Positions 1-12,958 are shown, counted from the first letter of the stretch. The stretch: 64,000 nt of DNA from Sorex araneus (GCF_027595985.1 NC_073311.1:47113438-47177437); one strand, 5' to 3'. Numbers and translations: made by a program. Notes: generated by a model not told the origin, from the letters alone.

Positions 1-679
1 CGTGGAGCTGTTAAAGGGTAGACAAAAGAACGTCAATTTTAAGAATCAATTTAATGAAATTATAAATGGCTGATTATGTAACAATGGAAGCAAGAACTCT
101 CTAGAATAGCTACATGTCTAAAATATCTAAGCTACTGGTCAAATATTGAACCAATTGCTATTAAAGATAGTATTCAGTTGGAGATACCTATTAAATATAG
201 GGTATAGTGGAGAAATCAGGTACCAACGTAAATAGGAATCTGGATTGCAGAAACACCAAGTTCTGATGACTTTTATCTCTGGTCTATTTTCTATTTTGTC
301 CTTTCTTCCCTTCTTCACTGCCATCACTGAGACTTTGAATTACATTTGTCTGGACTACATAAATAGTTCCGCCCACAGAGAATTCCCAGTCTTTATGAGC
401 CTCTATTTTTACATTAGTAAATGGAGATGATAGCAGTGCTACTAAGTACTATAAAAATATGGAATAGAATGTGAAACATCAACCCTACCCAATACAGTAA
501 CTGGTAGCTAATAGGTGCTCCGTTTACGGTGTCATATTACTTGGATCTTCATTTTGGTGTCTCAGTTTGAGGTGGAAACAAAGGACTTAAAGTCATTTTG
601 GTAGTAATGACTACAAAAACAAACGTATGATCAAGATGCAGTGCTGTGGTGTGGTTTTGAGTGTGATTGACACAACGAC
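1..679. other. unassigned AT-rich DNA
   Basis: No repeat, exon or RNA gene is recognisable. The short open frames here lack codon structure and are not supported as genes. Confidence 0.5.
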
Positions 680-790
680 TGACTGCATCTGTGCTCTCAG
701 TTCCATTTTGCCCCCACTTAGCTATTTGATTGGGACAACATCCTCTCTCTGCACCTCAGTTCCCCTTGTCAGCATAATAATAACACTGCC
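680..790 (+). repeat. MIR SINE fragment
   Basis: The stretch follows the MIR consensus order: a tRNA-like end, then CACTTAGCTATTTGATTGGG (acttagctgtgtgaccttggg in the family), CTCTCTGCACCTCAGTTCC, and a trailing AATAATAAC. It is an ancient pan-mammalian SINE with many mismatches. The assignment comes from reading against the remembered consensus. Confidence 0.6.
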
Positions 791-1114
791 CAGTGATGAC
801 CCCACACAAAAGCAATCCTTATTCCAACTAAGAAATGATTTTTCACAAATAAGCAACAGAAAAGAGGGCAGATTTGAAAGTACAATCATGGTGAGGCCCA
901 AGTGTACTTCCATGAATCAAAGATGAAACACCCTCTAAAGAACCTCCTTTCCTGTTCTTCTTTCTGGGAGAAGAAATGCATTGCCTTCATGGGAGAGGTG
1001 AAAAATGCAGAGTCCTAGAATTGCTAACTACATATTTGTGGGCACTCTTTTCTAGCCTCCTGACCGTATTTAAATAGAGTTTCCATATATAAATCAGTAT
1101 ATCACTTTCAAGGC

Positions 1115-1592
1115 ACGGGAGACAGAATAATGGTCATCTAAGATGACTACAGGCAAACTCCCAGACTCTGTGACTATGTTACTTTTATGGCAAAAGGGAA
1201 TTAGGTTTCAGAACCTCTTAAGGCTGCTCATCAATTAGCTTGAAAGTTGGGAGCTGGTCCTCCATTATCCATTGTGCTCAGTGTAATCATAGAGTCGGTA
1301 AAAAGAGGGAGGAGAAGATGAAAGAGGAGAGATGGGGTAGATGTGGGTATGGAAGAACAAAGAGCACAACTGCACACTGTGAAGATCCAGAAAGGGGTTG
1401 CAAGTCAAAGAGAGTGCTTGGTTTTTATAAGCTGGAAAGAAAGCAAAGGAATGGTCTCTGCTCAGAATTTCTAGAGGGAACGAATCCTTCTCTGCCTGTG
1501 GCCTCATCTCAGGGAGGCTGGGTGGGACTGCCATCTGTGTGGTTTGAACTAATGAGCTTTCAAGTTACGTCATGGGAAAATGAGCAGAGTTT
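1115..1592 (+). mobile_element. MLT1-type solo LTR (ERVL-MaLR)
   Basis: The landmarks of an MLT1 LTR occur in order. They are the block around ATGTTACTTTTATGGCAAAA, a GTGTAATCATAGAG-like block, AAGAGGGAGG, the GAAGATCCAGAAAGGGG block, TATAAGCTGGAAAGA, and a degraded TTTGAACTAATGAGCTTTCA end (the usual 'ttaagccactaagttt' end). No internal viral sequence flanks it, so it is a solitary LTR. It is strongly decayed. Subfamily is not resolvable by eye. Confidence 0.6.
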
Positions 1593-1659
1593 AATAAATA
1601 TAAAGTGGTTATCATAGTTTTGAGTACTTAGTAAAAGTTGAATAGCCTATTTCTATTTG

Positions 1660-1765
1660 ATAATGATGGTAATGAAGAGGAAAATGTAGAGGAGGAAAAG
1701 TGGAGGTAGAGATAGAAACAGGAGGAAAAAGAGGAGAGGGCAAGAAGAAGGGGAAGAATTGGTGA
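1660..1765. repeat. purine-rich low-complexity tract
   Basis: The plus strand is almost all A and G (AGGAGGAAAA-type words) for about 100 bp. It is a polypurine simple tract with no coding sense. Confidence 0.6.
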
Positions 1766-2034
1766 ACTAACAATTCTAAGGAGATGGTTTAGGGATTAGG
1801 GTGTAGGTCTGACACATACAGGGACCTGGCATGGCCCCCCAACACCACCGCATGTTGCCCTGGTCGCCCCCTGAGTCCTGCTTGGGAAGTCAAGACAAAA
1901 CAAAAGATTTTTAATTCCACCCTACCACATCTTATTTTTTGCAAGTCACATCACTCAAAGCCATGCCTCTACCTCTGACACTATATTATAAATTAGAGAT
2001 CACCATCATCATCATCCCATTGATTGTCAAATTT

Positions 2035-2295
2035 TTTGAGCAGTCTCAGTAACGTCTCCATTTGTCCTAGCCCCGAGATTTTAGTAGCCTCTCTTTACTC
2101 CTCCTTTCCAATGGTGCCACATTGGAGGCTCTTTCAGGGTCAGGGAATGAGACCCATCATTGTTTTTAGCATATAAATACGCCATAGGGAGTTTGCAAGG
2201 CTCTCCCATAGGGGCAGGAAACTCTCAGTAGCTTTCCAGGTTCTCCCAGAGGGAGAACGAGGTTATAAGATATCTTCTGGGAGCTTGGTTTTATA
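2035..2295 (-). mobile_element. long tRNA-derived SINE (non-poly(A) family), old copy
   Basis: On this strand it shares CAGTAACGTCTCCAT, a TTGTTTTTAGCATATAAATA block, CTCTCAGTAGCTTTCCAGG and the GAGAGGG-like block with the clearer copy at 52022-52274. It also has about 90 bp (CCCGAGATTTTAGTAGCCTC onward) missing from that copy, so it represents a longer subfamily. The tRNA-like head is degraded. Confidence 0.7.
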
Positions 2296-2299
2296 GTCT

Positions 2300-3529
2300 C
2301 TGGATGTTGGCCTTTGGTGGAATTACACAGCGCCGGAGGCAGTCCCTGGGTGTGACCACCTAGCTACTGGAAAATGGGGAATCTAAGCAGAAGAGGCCCA
2401 GTCCCGATCCGAGCAGGCATGGAGGTCACAGCCCCAGGTCCCACACACCTGGGTTCCTCTGCCAGTTTCTTCATGCATGAGGCTCATCCGAACATGTGGA
2501 GAGGGGCCTTGAGCATGGCTGTTGACTAGGCTCCAGAGGTCTTTGGCCATGTGAGCTCTGCTCAGGGCAGGGAGGGAAACTGGAGCCCACCCCCTCCGAG
2601 GGGCCCCAGGGAAGAGAGCCAGGCACAGTATTAGAGTTACCAAGTGAAAAAAAGAATACTCTGACTCTGGGGAGTTTGTGGTCTTTGGAAGTGCCATCTT
2701 ACAAACCAGCCCTTTCAAATCAAGGTGACAAGTTTTAACCAAGAAGGCAACCTAAGGGGTTTTGCTTTCTGCCACTGCTCCTCGTATTTCCCCAGAATTG
2801 CTATCGGGAAAGTTATATTGACCTGGATGAGGATTAATCCTACCGACCTTCCCCAAAATGTTAAGCAAAAGAAAATAGCTGTGAGGGTTTTTTTGTTGTT
2901 GTTGTTTTGCTAGGATTGATATTTGTGTTTCTCCTAGGGATTCAAAGCTGAGTAGGAGGGCCAAGGAAATCTAAACTCAGAGCTGAGGCAATGAGGCAGA
3001 CTTGAACCTTGTTCCAACAGGGCAATAAAGAGGACCAGGAAAGACAAAGAATGAGCAATATGGGTCAGGATATAGAATACTTTGTTTCAACTATTTACGT
3101 ATGTATTTTTCAGACACATGCAACACGAGTCCTCTCCCATGTGAGACACACTTAACCACATCTCTAATCTCCATATTTATTTTTAAAATGTATTGTAACC
3201 CCCCCTTCCCCATACAAGGTCTAAGGAATACATTAAAATAGAACTTAGTGTAAAATATGTGCACAGAGTAGAGTGAGTCAGAACTATGCAGAAAGAAAAT
3301 AGACCCAGTTGGGTTGCTCATAAACCATCCATGGTTTGTAGTGACTTGATATACCTTATAAGGCAGAATTTTCTAAGAGCACACATGTAAACCCACTATA
3401 GGTGCACATGCCCTTACATACACACACATACACACCACCACCTCTGCTTCTACTCCCTCCCACATGTCTGAAATTTACTTACCATCATAAGAGAGGAGAG
3501 GAGGAAGCAAAGATTGAAGCGTGCCTTAC
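2300..3529. other. unassigned DNA
   Basis: Apart from a short (TTG)n at about 2890-2908 and a C run near 3198, no repeat family or exon is recognisable. Confidence 0.5.
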
Positions 3530-3690
3530 AGCTCTTTGTGATCATTCATTCAATGAACCAACAATCATTAAGCAGCCAGACATCCTGGGTCACCTAGAAA
3601 CAGACAGATACACAAGAGACACTGTCTGCCTGCAAAGAGTTCTCCACGTATTGGGAAGGACAAGAAAGTCAGTTATCATACCATCAAGGC
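3530..3690 (+). repeat. L2-like LINE 3' fragment
   Basis: The stretch reads like the L2 3' end: ATTCATTCAATGAACC, then a degraded 'gagcacctac' block, GACACTGTCTGCCTGCAAAGAG and GGGAAGGACA. It is a decayed copy assigned from remembered consensus landmarks. Confidence 0.5.
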
Positions 3691-4605
3691 TGTGAGAAAA
3701 ATAGCTGTAATCACAGGCTCTCTACGAGCTCAGAACAAAGATATGCAACAGCCAGAACAGGCCAGAGAAGTTCCACAAGGAAGGTGGCCTTAGCCTGTTC
3801 TTGAAGATTAAGCATCATACCATAAGCTTAGTACCATAAGCATTGTTGGATCCCCTGTGATAGACCCAACTGCAAGAAAAAAAAATCACATGACTTAAAA
3901 AATATCCAAGGTAAAACTAGGGTTTGATTTCCTTTACATCCCTAATTTCCACCTATTAGTTATAAGACCTATTGTATCCATTAGTTCCCGCTTTCTCCTA
4001 CTACCACTGTGAGTCACATCTGACGCCTTTAAATACACATACAACACATCCAGCTATAACAGTAAAGGAGGTTTATAAAGTGACTAACACTTAGCACCAC
4101 CCACCAAGCTAATGACTCTCACTGACACATATGGCTGGGAAAAGGAAAGATCCAGCTGAGGATGAATCCAACCTCTGCAGCTTCATAGTTGTACAAACAT
4201 GTGCAAATTCTTTTGCAGTCTTTCTGTATCTATGAAATGAGTACTGTGAAGAAAAGTCATGGCAAGGGATACCATAAGAATTCCATATTATCATTTCCAA
4301 AGGTTTGTTAAGAATGCCATGAAAAATTCTTTTATGACCTAGAGTTACAGAGGTCGACTGACAAACTAGAGTCCTAGTCTCATTTCTGCCCACTACAGCA
4401 TAAATACATGCTGTATTTAGGTTTATTATAGAAGAAGGAAGGATATTAGGACCCAACTACTTCCTAGAATTGCAGTAGGAAACTGGTCCGTGAGTGGTAG
4501 CGGCTGTCTTCCTGGCCTTCGGGTGAAATGTCTGACATTCATCTTGACTTTCCCAGGGCAGAATATGAGGTGGTGCATGAACCCACCAGAAAGAAAGGCG
4601 TTGGT
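3691..4605. other. unassigned DNA
   Basis: Nothing is recognised. The stretch is mixed composition without clear repeats. Confidence 0.5.
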
Positions 4606-4765
4606 TAGGTAGCTCCAATTGCAGCTCTGCCTCTACCTGTCACAAAGGGTTAAATATCTCATTCAAGTTCACCCATCCTCTATATTTCAGTGTCCCATCT
4701 ACAAATGAGGAGGCCAACCAAGATGGACTCTACAGCCCTTCCCTACTCCTAATTCTCTAAGAGTA
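4606..4765 (+). repeat. MIR SINE fragment
   Basis: The MIR order is visible: GCAGCTCTGCCTCTACCTGTC, a gap, TTTCAGTGTCCCATCTACAA, ATGAGG. It is a decayed, internally gapped copy. Confidence 0.55.
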
Positions 4766-4769
4766 CTGA

Positions 4770-4890
4770 GAGCATCACACATGTGCCATTAGAGACAGAG
4801 ACAGAATAGCCATGATCCTGTGTATCCTCAAGGAACTCGCTGCCTGATGGGCATAAGTGAAAACACATACAGGACAATGAAAATAAACCA
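4770..4890 (+). repeat. possible L2 fragment
   Basis: GAGACAGAGACAGAATAGCC followed by ATCCTCAAGGAACTCGCTGC matches the pattern 'acaaggatgaataagac...ccctcaaggagctcac' of L2. This is only a short match. Confidence 0.4.
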
Positions 4891-5219
4891 CAGGAAAGAG
4901 CCTGAGGTCAGGGTAAAGTGGAGAGGAGGCGTCGTGAAAACCAGGTGTCACCTTGGGTACGGAGAAGAGCAACGTGTGATGGGGATGGACTGAGTTTCCA
5001 ACAGGAAATAGATTCGAGATCTCTTTTCTGCTTAAGTAAAGGGCGTGGCAGTGGAAAAATGGGCAGGTAACCCCACCCCAAGCCATTTTTCTTCATTTAA
5101 TAAATGTGTGCTGAGAACCTATATATGATTCCTATATGGAAAAGTATAAAGCCTTTGTCCCTTAGTCTACTGGACAAATACCAGGTTCCCTACTAAGGGA
5201 ATCTCAATTCCAGGCCTGT

Positions 5220-5445
5220 TGTATGCCCATAGGACAAAGGCAATGTCACTCTGTCGAAGCCTTCCCAAGTCCCCTATCATGCTCCCCTAGACCTTGAACT
5301 TACTTCTTAGTGAATTACTTCTCACATTTGTCTGTTGACTTACAGACAAGTACTACTATTATGAGCTTCTCTTTGAAGACTGGGCACATGTTTTTTTCCC
5401 TTTATCCCTAGAATCTACAACAAGCTTAGAAACCAAATGCTTGTG
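5220..5445 (+). repeat. L2 LINE 3' fragment
   Basis: L2 landmarks occur in order: AATGTCACTCTGTCGAAGCC (family: aatgtcacctcctctgtgaagcc), TTCCCAAGTCCC, TTGTCTGTTGACTTA, GAAGACTGGGCACATG, and TTTATCCCTAGAATCTA (family: tgtatccccagcacctag). Confidence 0.65.
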
Positions 5446-5842
5446 ACCGGGAGAAAGAAAAAGAAAATACAATAGCATGATCCAATTCTCTCTTATCTTC
5501 CAACACTTCTTCTATCAAAACAACTTTAACTTGGGTCATTTATCATCTCTTCTTTTCAAAGAGCTGTTTTAAGTCTTTCAGTTAATTTCCTGTAAATTGT
5601 CACATGTGTCAGGATAACAAATTAGGTTCGAAAATAAGAAATAGGAGCAAATGTTTACACGAGAAAAAGCTTATAGGAACACTAGAAATGTGCAGAACTT
5701 AAAGGTGGGAAGAGTCGAGGGTCTTGGCACAGTTTTTGGTAGAGAAATGAAACCAAGAATTGAAATAATGGTGAGTTAGATGACAGGTGTGAAGTCTGGA
5801 GAGACTTAAAGTGGTAAAGAGGTCATGTTAAGTGAGGCTCTT

Positions 5843-6041
5843 AAGAAGTATTACTGAGGATCTGAAGTGATAGATAGTGGGTAAAGCAGCTGCCTTTCAT
5901 GTGACAGACCTGAGGTCAATCCCCAGCATCCCATTTGGTGCCCTGAGCACTGCCTCAAATGATTCCTGAGTGTAGAGCCAGGAGTAACCTCTGAACATAG
6001 ACAGGTGTAGCTCAACCCCCCCCAAATAAAGAAGTATTACT
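5843..6041 (+). mobile_element. SOR-like tRNA-derived SINE with TSD
   Basis: The SINE body is 5856-6028. It has a tRNA-like head, CTGAGGTCAATCCCCAGC (B-box region), the CCTGAGCACTGCC block, CCTGAGTGTAGAGCCAGGAG, and a C/A-rich end. A perfect 13-bp target-site duplication, AAGAAGTATTACT, lies at 5843-5855 and 6029-6041, so both ends are intact. L1-type integration is inferred. Confidence 0.9.
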
Positions 6042-6299
6042 AAAATCTATGGATTGCATCTCCTTTAAATGTTCTTTAACAGATGTCAGTTGAGATTACA
6101 TATTTTAAGAACTGTTGATTGTTAAACTGTGCATCATTAGTGATGAGACCATGCAAAACTTAGGCCATGGGACTCTCAATATATCACTGAATAATATATT
6201 TTTAGAGAATTAGAATGTCAATGAGCCCTGTGTACATTTAGATGTGTTTTATGAGAACCACTGATGTTTGTTCCAAACTGTTACTCTCTGTCATTGGAA

Positions 6300-6805
6300 G
6301 CAAGTAAAGAAGTTTCTCAAGATACTAAAAATGGACTTAGTATATAATCTAGCCATTCCACTTCTAGTATCTTTACAAAGAGTATGAAAACACTAATTTG
6401 GAAGAATGTCAGCTTGCCTGTTTGCTGTAGTGTCGTTTACATTAGTCATGGATATGGACGTAATACAAGTGTCCAATATTGAAAGCGTGGATTTTAAAAA
6501 GTGGTGGTATGTATTCACATGGCATAGTACTCAGATCTAAGAAAAGACAAAATATTGCCATTTGCAGCAACAAAGTTTGTTTGTTTCAGGGGAGGATACA
6601 TGTTAAGCAAAATAAAGTAGAGAAAGAAGACAAGTACTGGATCGTCTCATTCATTTGGGGGATGCAAAGAAAAAGAGGAAAGGAACAGACAAAACCAATC
6701 CTTCGATTTAAATCACAAAATCAAGCCAAGGAGAAAGATCAGGAGGATTAAAGGGCTAAAAGTGTAGAGGCAGTCCAACAGGTAAGGGAACAAGTGCAAA
6801 AAAAA
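6300..6805 (+). mobile_element. old L1, ORF2 end plus 3' UTR
   Basis: The sequence follows the mammalian L1 3' region: TAGCCATTCCACTTCTAGTATC, GAGTATGAAAACACTAATTTG, the 'tttgctgtagtgtcg...agtcatggatatgg' block, CAAGTGTCCAATATTGAAAG, GCCATTTGCAGCAACAAAG, AAGCAAAATAAAGTAGAG and TCATTCATTTGGGGGATG. The ORF2 part has stops and indels. It is 5' truncated, with an A-rich end near 6800. Confidence 0.75.
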
Positions 6806-6809
6806 AGCA

Positions 6810-8960
6810 CTCCTGAAACTAACAAAAATTATACAAAGCAAAGTTACATCAAATTTTTAAAATGAGGGAAATAAAGACCTTGACCTTGCATATAAAATAT
6901 ATTTATTATAGTGGTTATTTCAAAATATGTGCAATTATCAATTCATTAATATAATGAAATACATATAGGTGTCTAATATTTATATTAAAAGTAACATACT
7001 AAAGAAAGAACTTAAGTTATGAAACCAAATTCCCAGAGTTCTTGTGTCTAGCAGCTGAATGAGTCAAGCAAGTTAGTTTAGTTCACTTTCCTGAGTTTCT
7101 ATTTCATCATCCACTTGCTAGGATGAACATGTAGATTATATGAGTCCAAACAGGCAAGACTCTAAGAACCAACCCTTTCAAACAGTAAGTTATTTATAAA
7201 TGTTCATTTTTATTATTTATGCATGGTTTTCATCAGCATCTCACTAATATGCTACCTTAATATACAAGCCCCTGATAGTTTCACATTCTTCGCTCAAGTC
7301 ACTCTTGGTCCCCTAGACCGATATTAACCATCCCTGTGGGCCTGCCTCAAACCTCATTTCCTCAATAGTTTGAACATGCTTCCCCTTAGAAGCAAGTTCA
7401 TTGATTTTCATTTTTTAATTGATTTCTTTATTTAATAACAATATTATGTGGTTTCCAGGTAGACCTACACAGCTCCATATGCATGTAACTGTCACCAGTT
7501 CGACCAGCTAAGCTCTAGACCATTCTGCCACCAAAAAAGATACCATGTCCCCTCCTCCCGCCTCAGGCACTCTTCCCTTCTAGAAATCACCCTGGTTTTC
7601 ACCATGTCTAGAAATTAGTTGCATTTTGCTTATTAATTTGTTAGTGGCGTTTTTGAAATAGTTCACTGGGATTTATCTTTTCTGTTGAGTATTGTTCTCC
7701 ATGCTTCACTGAGACTAAGCATGTCTTTAACAGCAAGTGAATCAGACTTTCGGAGTTCCTCTATCCAGTCCCCAAGTGAATGAACACATACTGAGTCAAG
7801 AAGAACATTCTTGGACAAGCATTGGGTGAATCAATTAACTCGCTTCTCATTAACCTCTAGCTCATTTTCACCAAACCTGCTGCCAAATCCAAGAAGTGAC
7901 CACACTATTCCCCAGAAGTGTAACATGCAATGACTTTGAATGTTGTGTGCTTATGATCGGAATGACTGTTCATCTGAAATGTTCTTAGCTGGATGGCTCT
8001 CTTAGCTGGAAAGCAGACCTTTCCGAGCCTGAGCATCCGTGTGGCCTCTGAGACAGGGCCTAGATTTAGAAGGTCGAAACGTGTCCTTGAGCTCTCTCCT
8101 GGAGGCCACGATGGGAAGGTCGTTTGCCTTCTTCGAGTCTTACTTTTCTGAACTTGAAAACAAGAATCCTAAAATGTTGGCCACTTCGGTCTTGGTGCTG
8201 AGACTGAAAGCTCTAACGTGTGGGAAAGGTCTTTGAAATGCTAAATAAACCAGCTTAGCAATTGTTCCCATTCTCTCCAATATAAGAGCCCACCCAAGAG
8301 AAGGGGCTTGGCGAAGAGGCACAGGCCACTGACCTCACAGCCTGTGTTTGGACAGATTCTCATTCACAGGGAGCTTGGGAGCCCGCAGGAATGACAGCAC
8401 CGGGGTGGTGGGTGTGCGGCCGAAGGGTGGGCGAGAGAGGAACAGTTGGCAACGAAGAAAGAAACATCGAAGTTTTCGCTAATAGCAAGCAAGGGTCCTG
8501 GCTTCCGAGCACATAAGTAAACAGTGAAGCGTGTGACCTGAGACCAGCTGGGGGACCCCCAGAACAAAAGCAGTGAACAATGCAGCTTTCAACTCTGCTG
8601 CTTTCTGGGGCTCACTCAGGCCTGCGCTGCTGCAAACAAAGGAGTCGGGGTCCTGCTTGGAAACCCAGCTCCCAGGCAAACAGCAGCCCACCCGGACCAA
8701 GCCCGAAGACAGCAGCCTGATGCTGAGGGCCTTCGTTGCTTTGTTTTGAATTAATTAGTCTTTTACTCACCCATCTGAGTCTCCAAGAAATCTCTTTGGC
8801 CAGCTTTTCAAAACCCAGCTCCCCTTTCCATGGACCACATAAGTGAATACATCACATCTGAAGGGGTTGGGGGGGGGGGGGACGGGTTGGCTCGCTGCCT
8901 TGGCCATGTGGTCAAATAGGCCTTTGAAGAGCTCCTTAAAAAAAAAAAAAGAAAAATACA
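6810..8960. other. unassigned DNA
   Basis: AT-rich up to about 7700, then closer to balanced. No repeat or exon is recognised apart from a G run at about 8868-8881 and an A run at 8938-8950. Confidence 0.45.
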
Positions 8961-8962
8961 AG

Positions 8963-9060
8963 TGTTTATTGAATGACTGCTATTCATTCAACAAACATGT
9001 AACAAGTGCTTACTGCACGCCTAGGCTGGAGGGTTGGCGTTAGAGACACAAAGAAGAATG
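8963..9060. repeat. L2/MIR-type fragment
   Basis: GTGTTTATTGAATGACTGC, CATTCAACAAACATGTAACAAG and TGCTTACTGCACGCC are words typical of the shared L2/MIR 3' region. The piece is too decayed to place in a family or orient. Confidence 0.4.
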
Positions 9061-10220
9061 AAACCCAAACGCAGAAGGAGGGTGTGGGGAACATGGGTGG
9101 GAGGTCAGAGGTCAACACAAGTTAACACAGTGCCCGCTGGAAACTGCTAACTCTGCACGCCGCAAGCGGATGTCTGGTGAGCTCCAGGAGGAAGAACACT
9201 TCTCCCAGGCACGACCAGGAAAGACCTGACCTCACAGCGGCCTAGGAGGGCAGAATGTCTCAGACTTGCCTCCCTACCAGCCTGCCCTGTTCAAAGAAGG
9301 GCTGACCGTGGAGAACAGACCTAGGTGCCAGGCCCTGCTCAGGCCCTTTTTCTCTAATTCACAGAGCTCTGAAGATTATAATGGGACTCGACAGTTGGGC
9401 TTAGCACATGGGGGTAGAATCTGAGAGTGACCCTTCGACATGCAAGCTGGGGTAGCGCCATCCCCTCGGCAGATGCCACACAGAACATGGACCTCCCAGT
9501 CTCTTCTCTAGTCTTTCTGCCTGTCTTTTTTGCCATGATTCCAGCTGCTGCTGTGACTTCTGCTAGTGACGCAGTGATGCTAGTGATGCCAGTGGCCAGG
9601 GGAGGGGATAGCTGGATTTCACATCATCTCTAGGCTCTTTCCTCCCAACCTTATGCTTTCCAGGAAAATGGCGGCGGCCACTCACTCACTTTGTAGGTAG
9701 GAGGTACTGGGAACTTCCGAGAGTATTTGGTTCTCCCCAGTCATTCTCCACACGGAGACACAAGCCCAAAGGAGGCAACATCTGTCCCAGAACATACAGT
9801 ACATGGATGTAGAACCTGCCCCCAGAGCCTGATGCCTGCTCACAGGTCCACAACTTTCCCCACAGAGTCACTATGCTCACCCCAACTCCTGGCCAGGAGG
9901 AGAAGGAAGGGTTAGTTAAGGGATCCCTTCTGGCCCCTCAGCTGGGCTCAGCCCATTTTACCTGGTCTTCTGATCATAGGGTCATACTCAGGCTTTGGGT
10001 AGGCACTAGTTTCTGAGTGGACACGTTTTCCACTCACAGAGTGAAATAAAATACAGCTTTATAAATTATAATTTTAGCCTTATAATTTTTATAAATTATA
10101 CATATCATAATATATATAATATATTCTATAGTATAAGCTTTATAATTTTTAATTCCATCAAACATATATACAAATTTAAAGATATGCAAACTTGACACTC
10201 ATATAGAAATAAAATATTAG
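9061..10220. other. unassigned DNA with an AT-rich block
   Basis: No exon or repeat is recognised in 9061-10040. From about 10045 to 10170 the sequence is almost pure A/T with repeated TTATAATTTTTA and TATATAATATAT words, i.e. low-complexity DNA. Confidence 0.5.
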
Positions 10221-10390
10221 CAGAAGAGCAGCTTTACAGTTGGTAGGATACTTTCCCTTGCATACAGCCGACCCTGGTTCACTCCCTGGCACCTCACATA
10301 GTACCCAGAGCCTGCCATGTGTGATTCCCAAGCACAGAGCTAGGAGTAAACCCTGAGCATCACCCAGTATGGCCCCCCCAAAAAGCAAAC
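10221..10390 (+). mobile_element. SOR-like SINE
   Basis: The SINE order is clear: CAGTTGGTAGGATACTTTCCC, TTGCATACAGCCGACCCTGG, TTCACTCCCTGGCACC, the CATGTGTGATTCCCAAGCAC block, AGAGCTAGGAGTAAACCCTG and GAGCATCACCCAGTATGGCC. The copy is moderately decayed. Confidence 0.8.
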
Positions 10391-10749
10391 TAATCCCAGC
10401 TTGAATCCTCATATGCCCAAGATTCAGAAACTTCTATGACTTCTTCAGTGGGAAAGCATGGAATAAGAGAACTGACCTAATGAGGTCATAGCTTATGGTG
10501 CCGCTGTATAGGCAGCCATCCTGGATATACATATTGATAATGAGTATACATTATAGTACATAGCATTGTCCTTCTAAAGATCTGTACTGTGTAGGGGCAA
10601 ATATAAAACCCTGCAGCCTGCTTCCAGAGCCTACACTCCTGACGTTGGTGCTCTGCAGTCAACCTCCCATCTCTGAGGCTCTCTGCCTCTCCCACCCAAA
10701 ACATGAGCATTTCTACCTAATCCTTCAGAACTCAGCGCCATTCTGAACA

Positions 10750-10876
10750 CAGTGAGCCTTTGAAAGCACTTCCCTGTGCCTTACACGTGGCCAGCCCTGG
10801 CTCAGTCTCCAGCACTGCACTTCCAGAGGCCATTTTCGAGCACAGAGCCAGGAAGAGCCCATGAGCAACGCAAACC
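10750..10876 (+). mobile_element. degraded SOR-like SINE
   Basis: A shorter copy shows TTGAAAGCACTTCCCTGTGCC, GGCCAGCCCTGG, TCAGTCTCCAGCACTGC and GAGCACAGAGCCAGGAAGAG. It lies 360 bp after a SINE in the same orientation. Confidence 0.65.
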
Positions 10877-11231
10877 CATGACTTCCACCCGAAACAGAAA
10901 GTTCTTCCCAGAATTGTTGCTCTAAAACCTCTGCAGCTGGAGGGTGAGGTCCCAGAGGGTCTAGCAAAGGACAACACCAAAGGTCGGAACAGAGGGGTCC
11001 GGGATGTGTTGGGCTTGGGAGAGAAAAAGACGCAATCCCTTATCAACCTGTGTTTCCCAAGCCCTAGCTTGTGGCATTCTGGAGGCTTGGTGTGAGGGCA
11101 GGCAGGAATTTGGGGAGCAGAGGCTCCAGTTCGTCGTGACCCCATGCACACGATGCTTCTACTCTGGGCGCAGACCTGCCCTGGGGTGCACTTTTGTGGC
11201 TCAGAGGGCAGGGTTTGGACTTTAGATAATA

Positions 11232-11745
11232 ATTGCATAGATTTGCTTAGTAAACACAGGGCAGCTGTAAGATAATTATATGTTCTTATGGAGATGGGGC
11301 TCAGTAATTACTTTCAGTGGCCCCAAAGTATTATTTAACACATATTCTGGCTTATAAGACAGAAATAATGATGAATTTGCTTGGTAATTACACAGCCATT
11401 ACCCACTACATATCCTGCCAGTAGCTGATCCTTAGCCCGTCATTAGGGCTCTAGCAGTCGCTTTGGTAAATAATAAGTTCTTCTTGTTGGTCTCTAGGCA
11501 CAGAAAGCATTATTAAAATACCGTTAGGGACATTTCTCCAAAGGACAAATACACCAGCCTATGTGAGAAGCCAATTTCCCTGGGGATAAATATTTTACTT
11601 TTAATCTTTCTGACAGGAGCAATTGAAAGGAATTTGTTCTAATCCAAGCATTCACTGTGCTGCCATCTCTTTAATGAAACTGAGCAAAAGAGCTTTCTAT
11701 TCTGGAATCGCCAGCATCCCCATTTGAGAAGTGTCACTCCTTTCA
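11232..11745. promoter_or_regulatory. candidate conserved non-coding element
   Basis: About 510 bp are free of recognisable repeats and lack an open frame. Three TAATTA cores (11273-11278, 11305-11310, 11385-11390), a TAAACA word and many ATTTGC/AATAAT words are present. This composition is typical of developmental enhancers, but conservation cannot be tested from one sequence. It may simply be AT-rich unique DNA. Confidence 0.3.
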
Positions 11746-11816
11746 TTTAGTTCATGAGGGTTCCCGCTTCTCTCTCTTCTTTCTTATATTCCTCAGTAAC
11801 ACTATTTTATGAAAGA

Positions 11817-12230
<414 letters not shown>

Positions 12231-12958
12231 AGAAAAATAGAAAGAGAAGAGAAAAATGAAGAAATAAAAAGCAAAGCCAAGAAACGAAGAGGAAAGGAGA
12301 GGAAAAAGTAAAGAAGCCAAGCAAAGGGAGTTAGACAGACCTGGCCTGGCTTGGCAAATGAGAAAGGAATCATTGACATTTGCAGGAAGGTTGTTCTTTA
12401 ACTCCCCCAAAGAGTTATGCCCAGTTTAGGAGGAGCCACGGATCTGGCACCATCAGTCTGTGGTGGGCTGGGTCAGCACACTGGGTGCCAGGGCAAACCA
12501 TGTCCTTTAGAAGGATGACGATGGCAGGGAAGATCTGGCACTCTGGGAGAGGGGGCACCTGGCTCTCAGACCCCTCCTGGCAGAGGAATATACACATGCC
12601 AGCAAGAGAGAACCAGTCTCAGAATCAGCTTCAGCCTTGAAAAGGACTTTTAAGAAAACTTCCTTCCTTATTCAGTCAGTAATTCCTAGGACCAGGGTGC
12701 AGCTCTCATTGGCCTTAGCTCAGCCTCTTGTAGCAGAAGACATTGACTCTTTCTCATCAATCAAATTTAAAGGATTTAAGGAAGTTGGTCAACCATGATG
12801 GCTGTAGGGCAGGATAGGGTGTGGGCCCTCTGGAGCAAAGAACCCTCATTACCATTCCACTCAAGCCCATCTCATTTCTGGAAGGAACGATTCGGCACCA
12901 ACTATGAACTCAATTCCAGATCTCAACTGCCAAAGCCAGTGACCAGTTCCAGAGTACT
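12231..12958. other. unassigned DNA
   Basis: The first 80 bp remain A/G-rich as a microsatellite fringe. The remainder shows no recognised repeat or exon. Confidence 0.5.
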
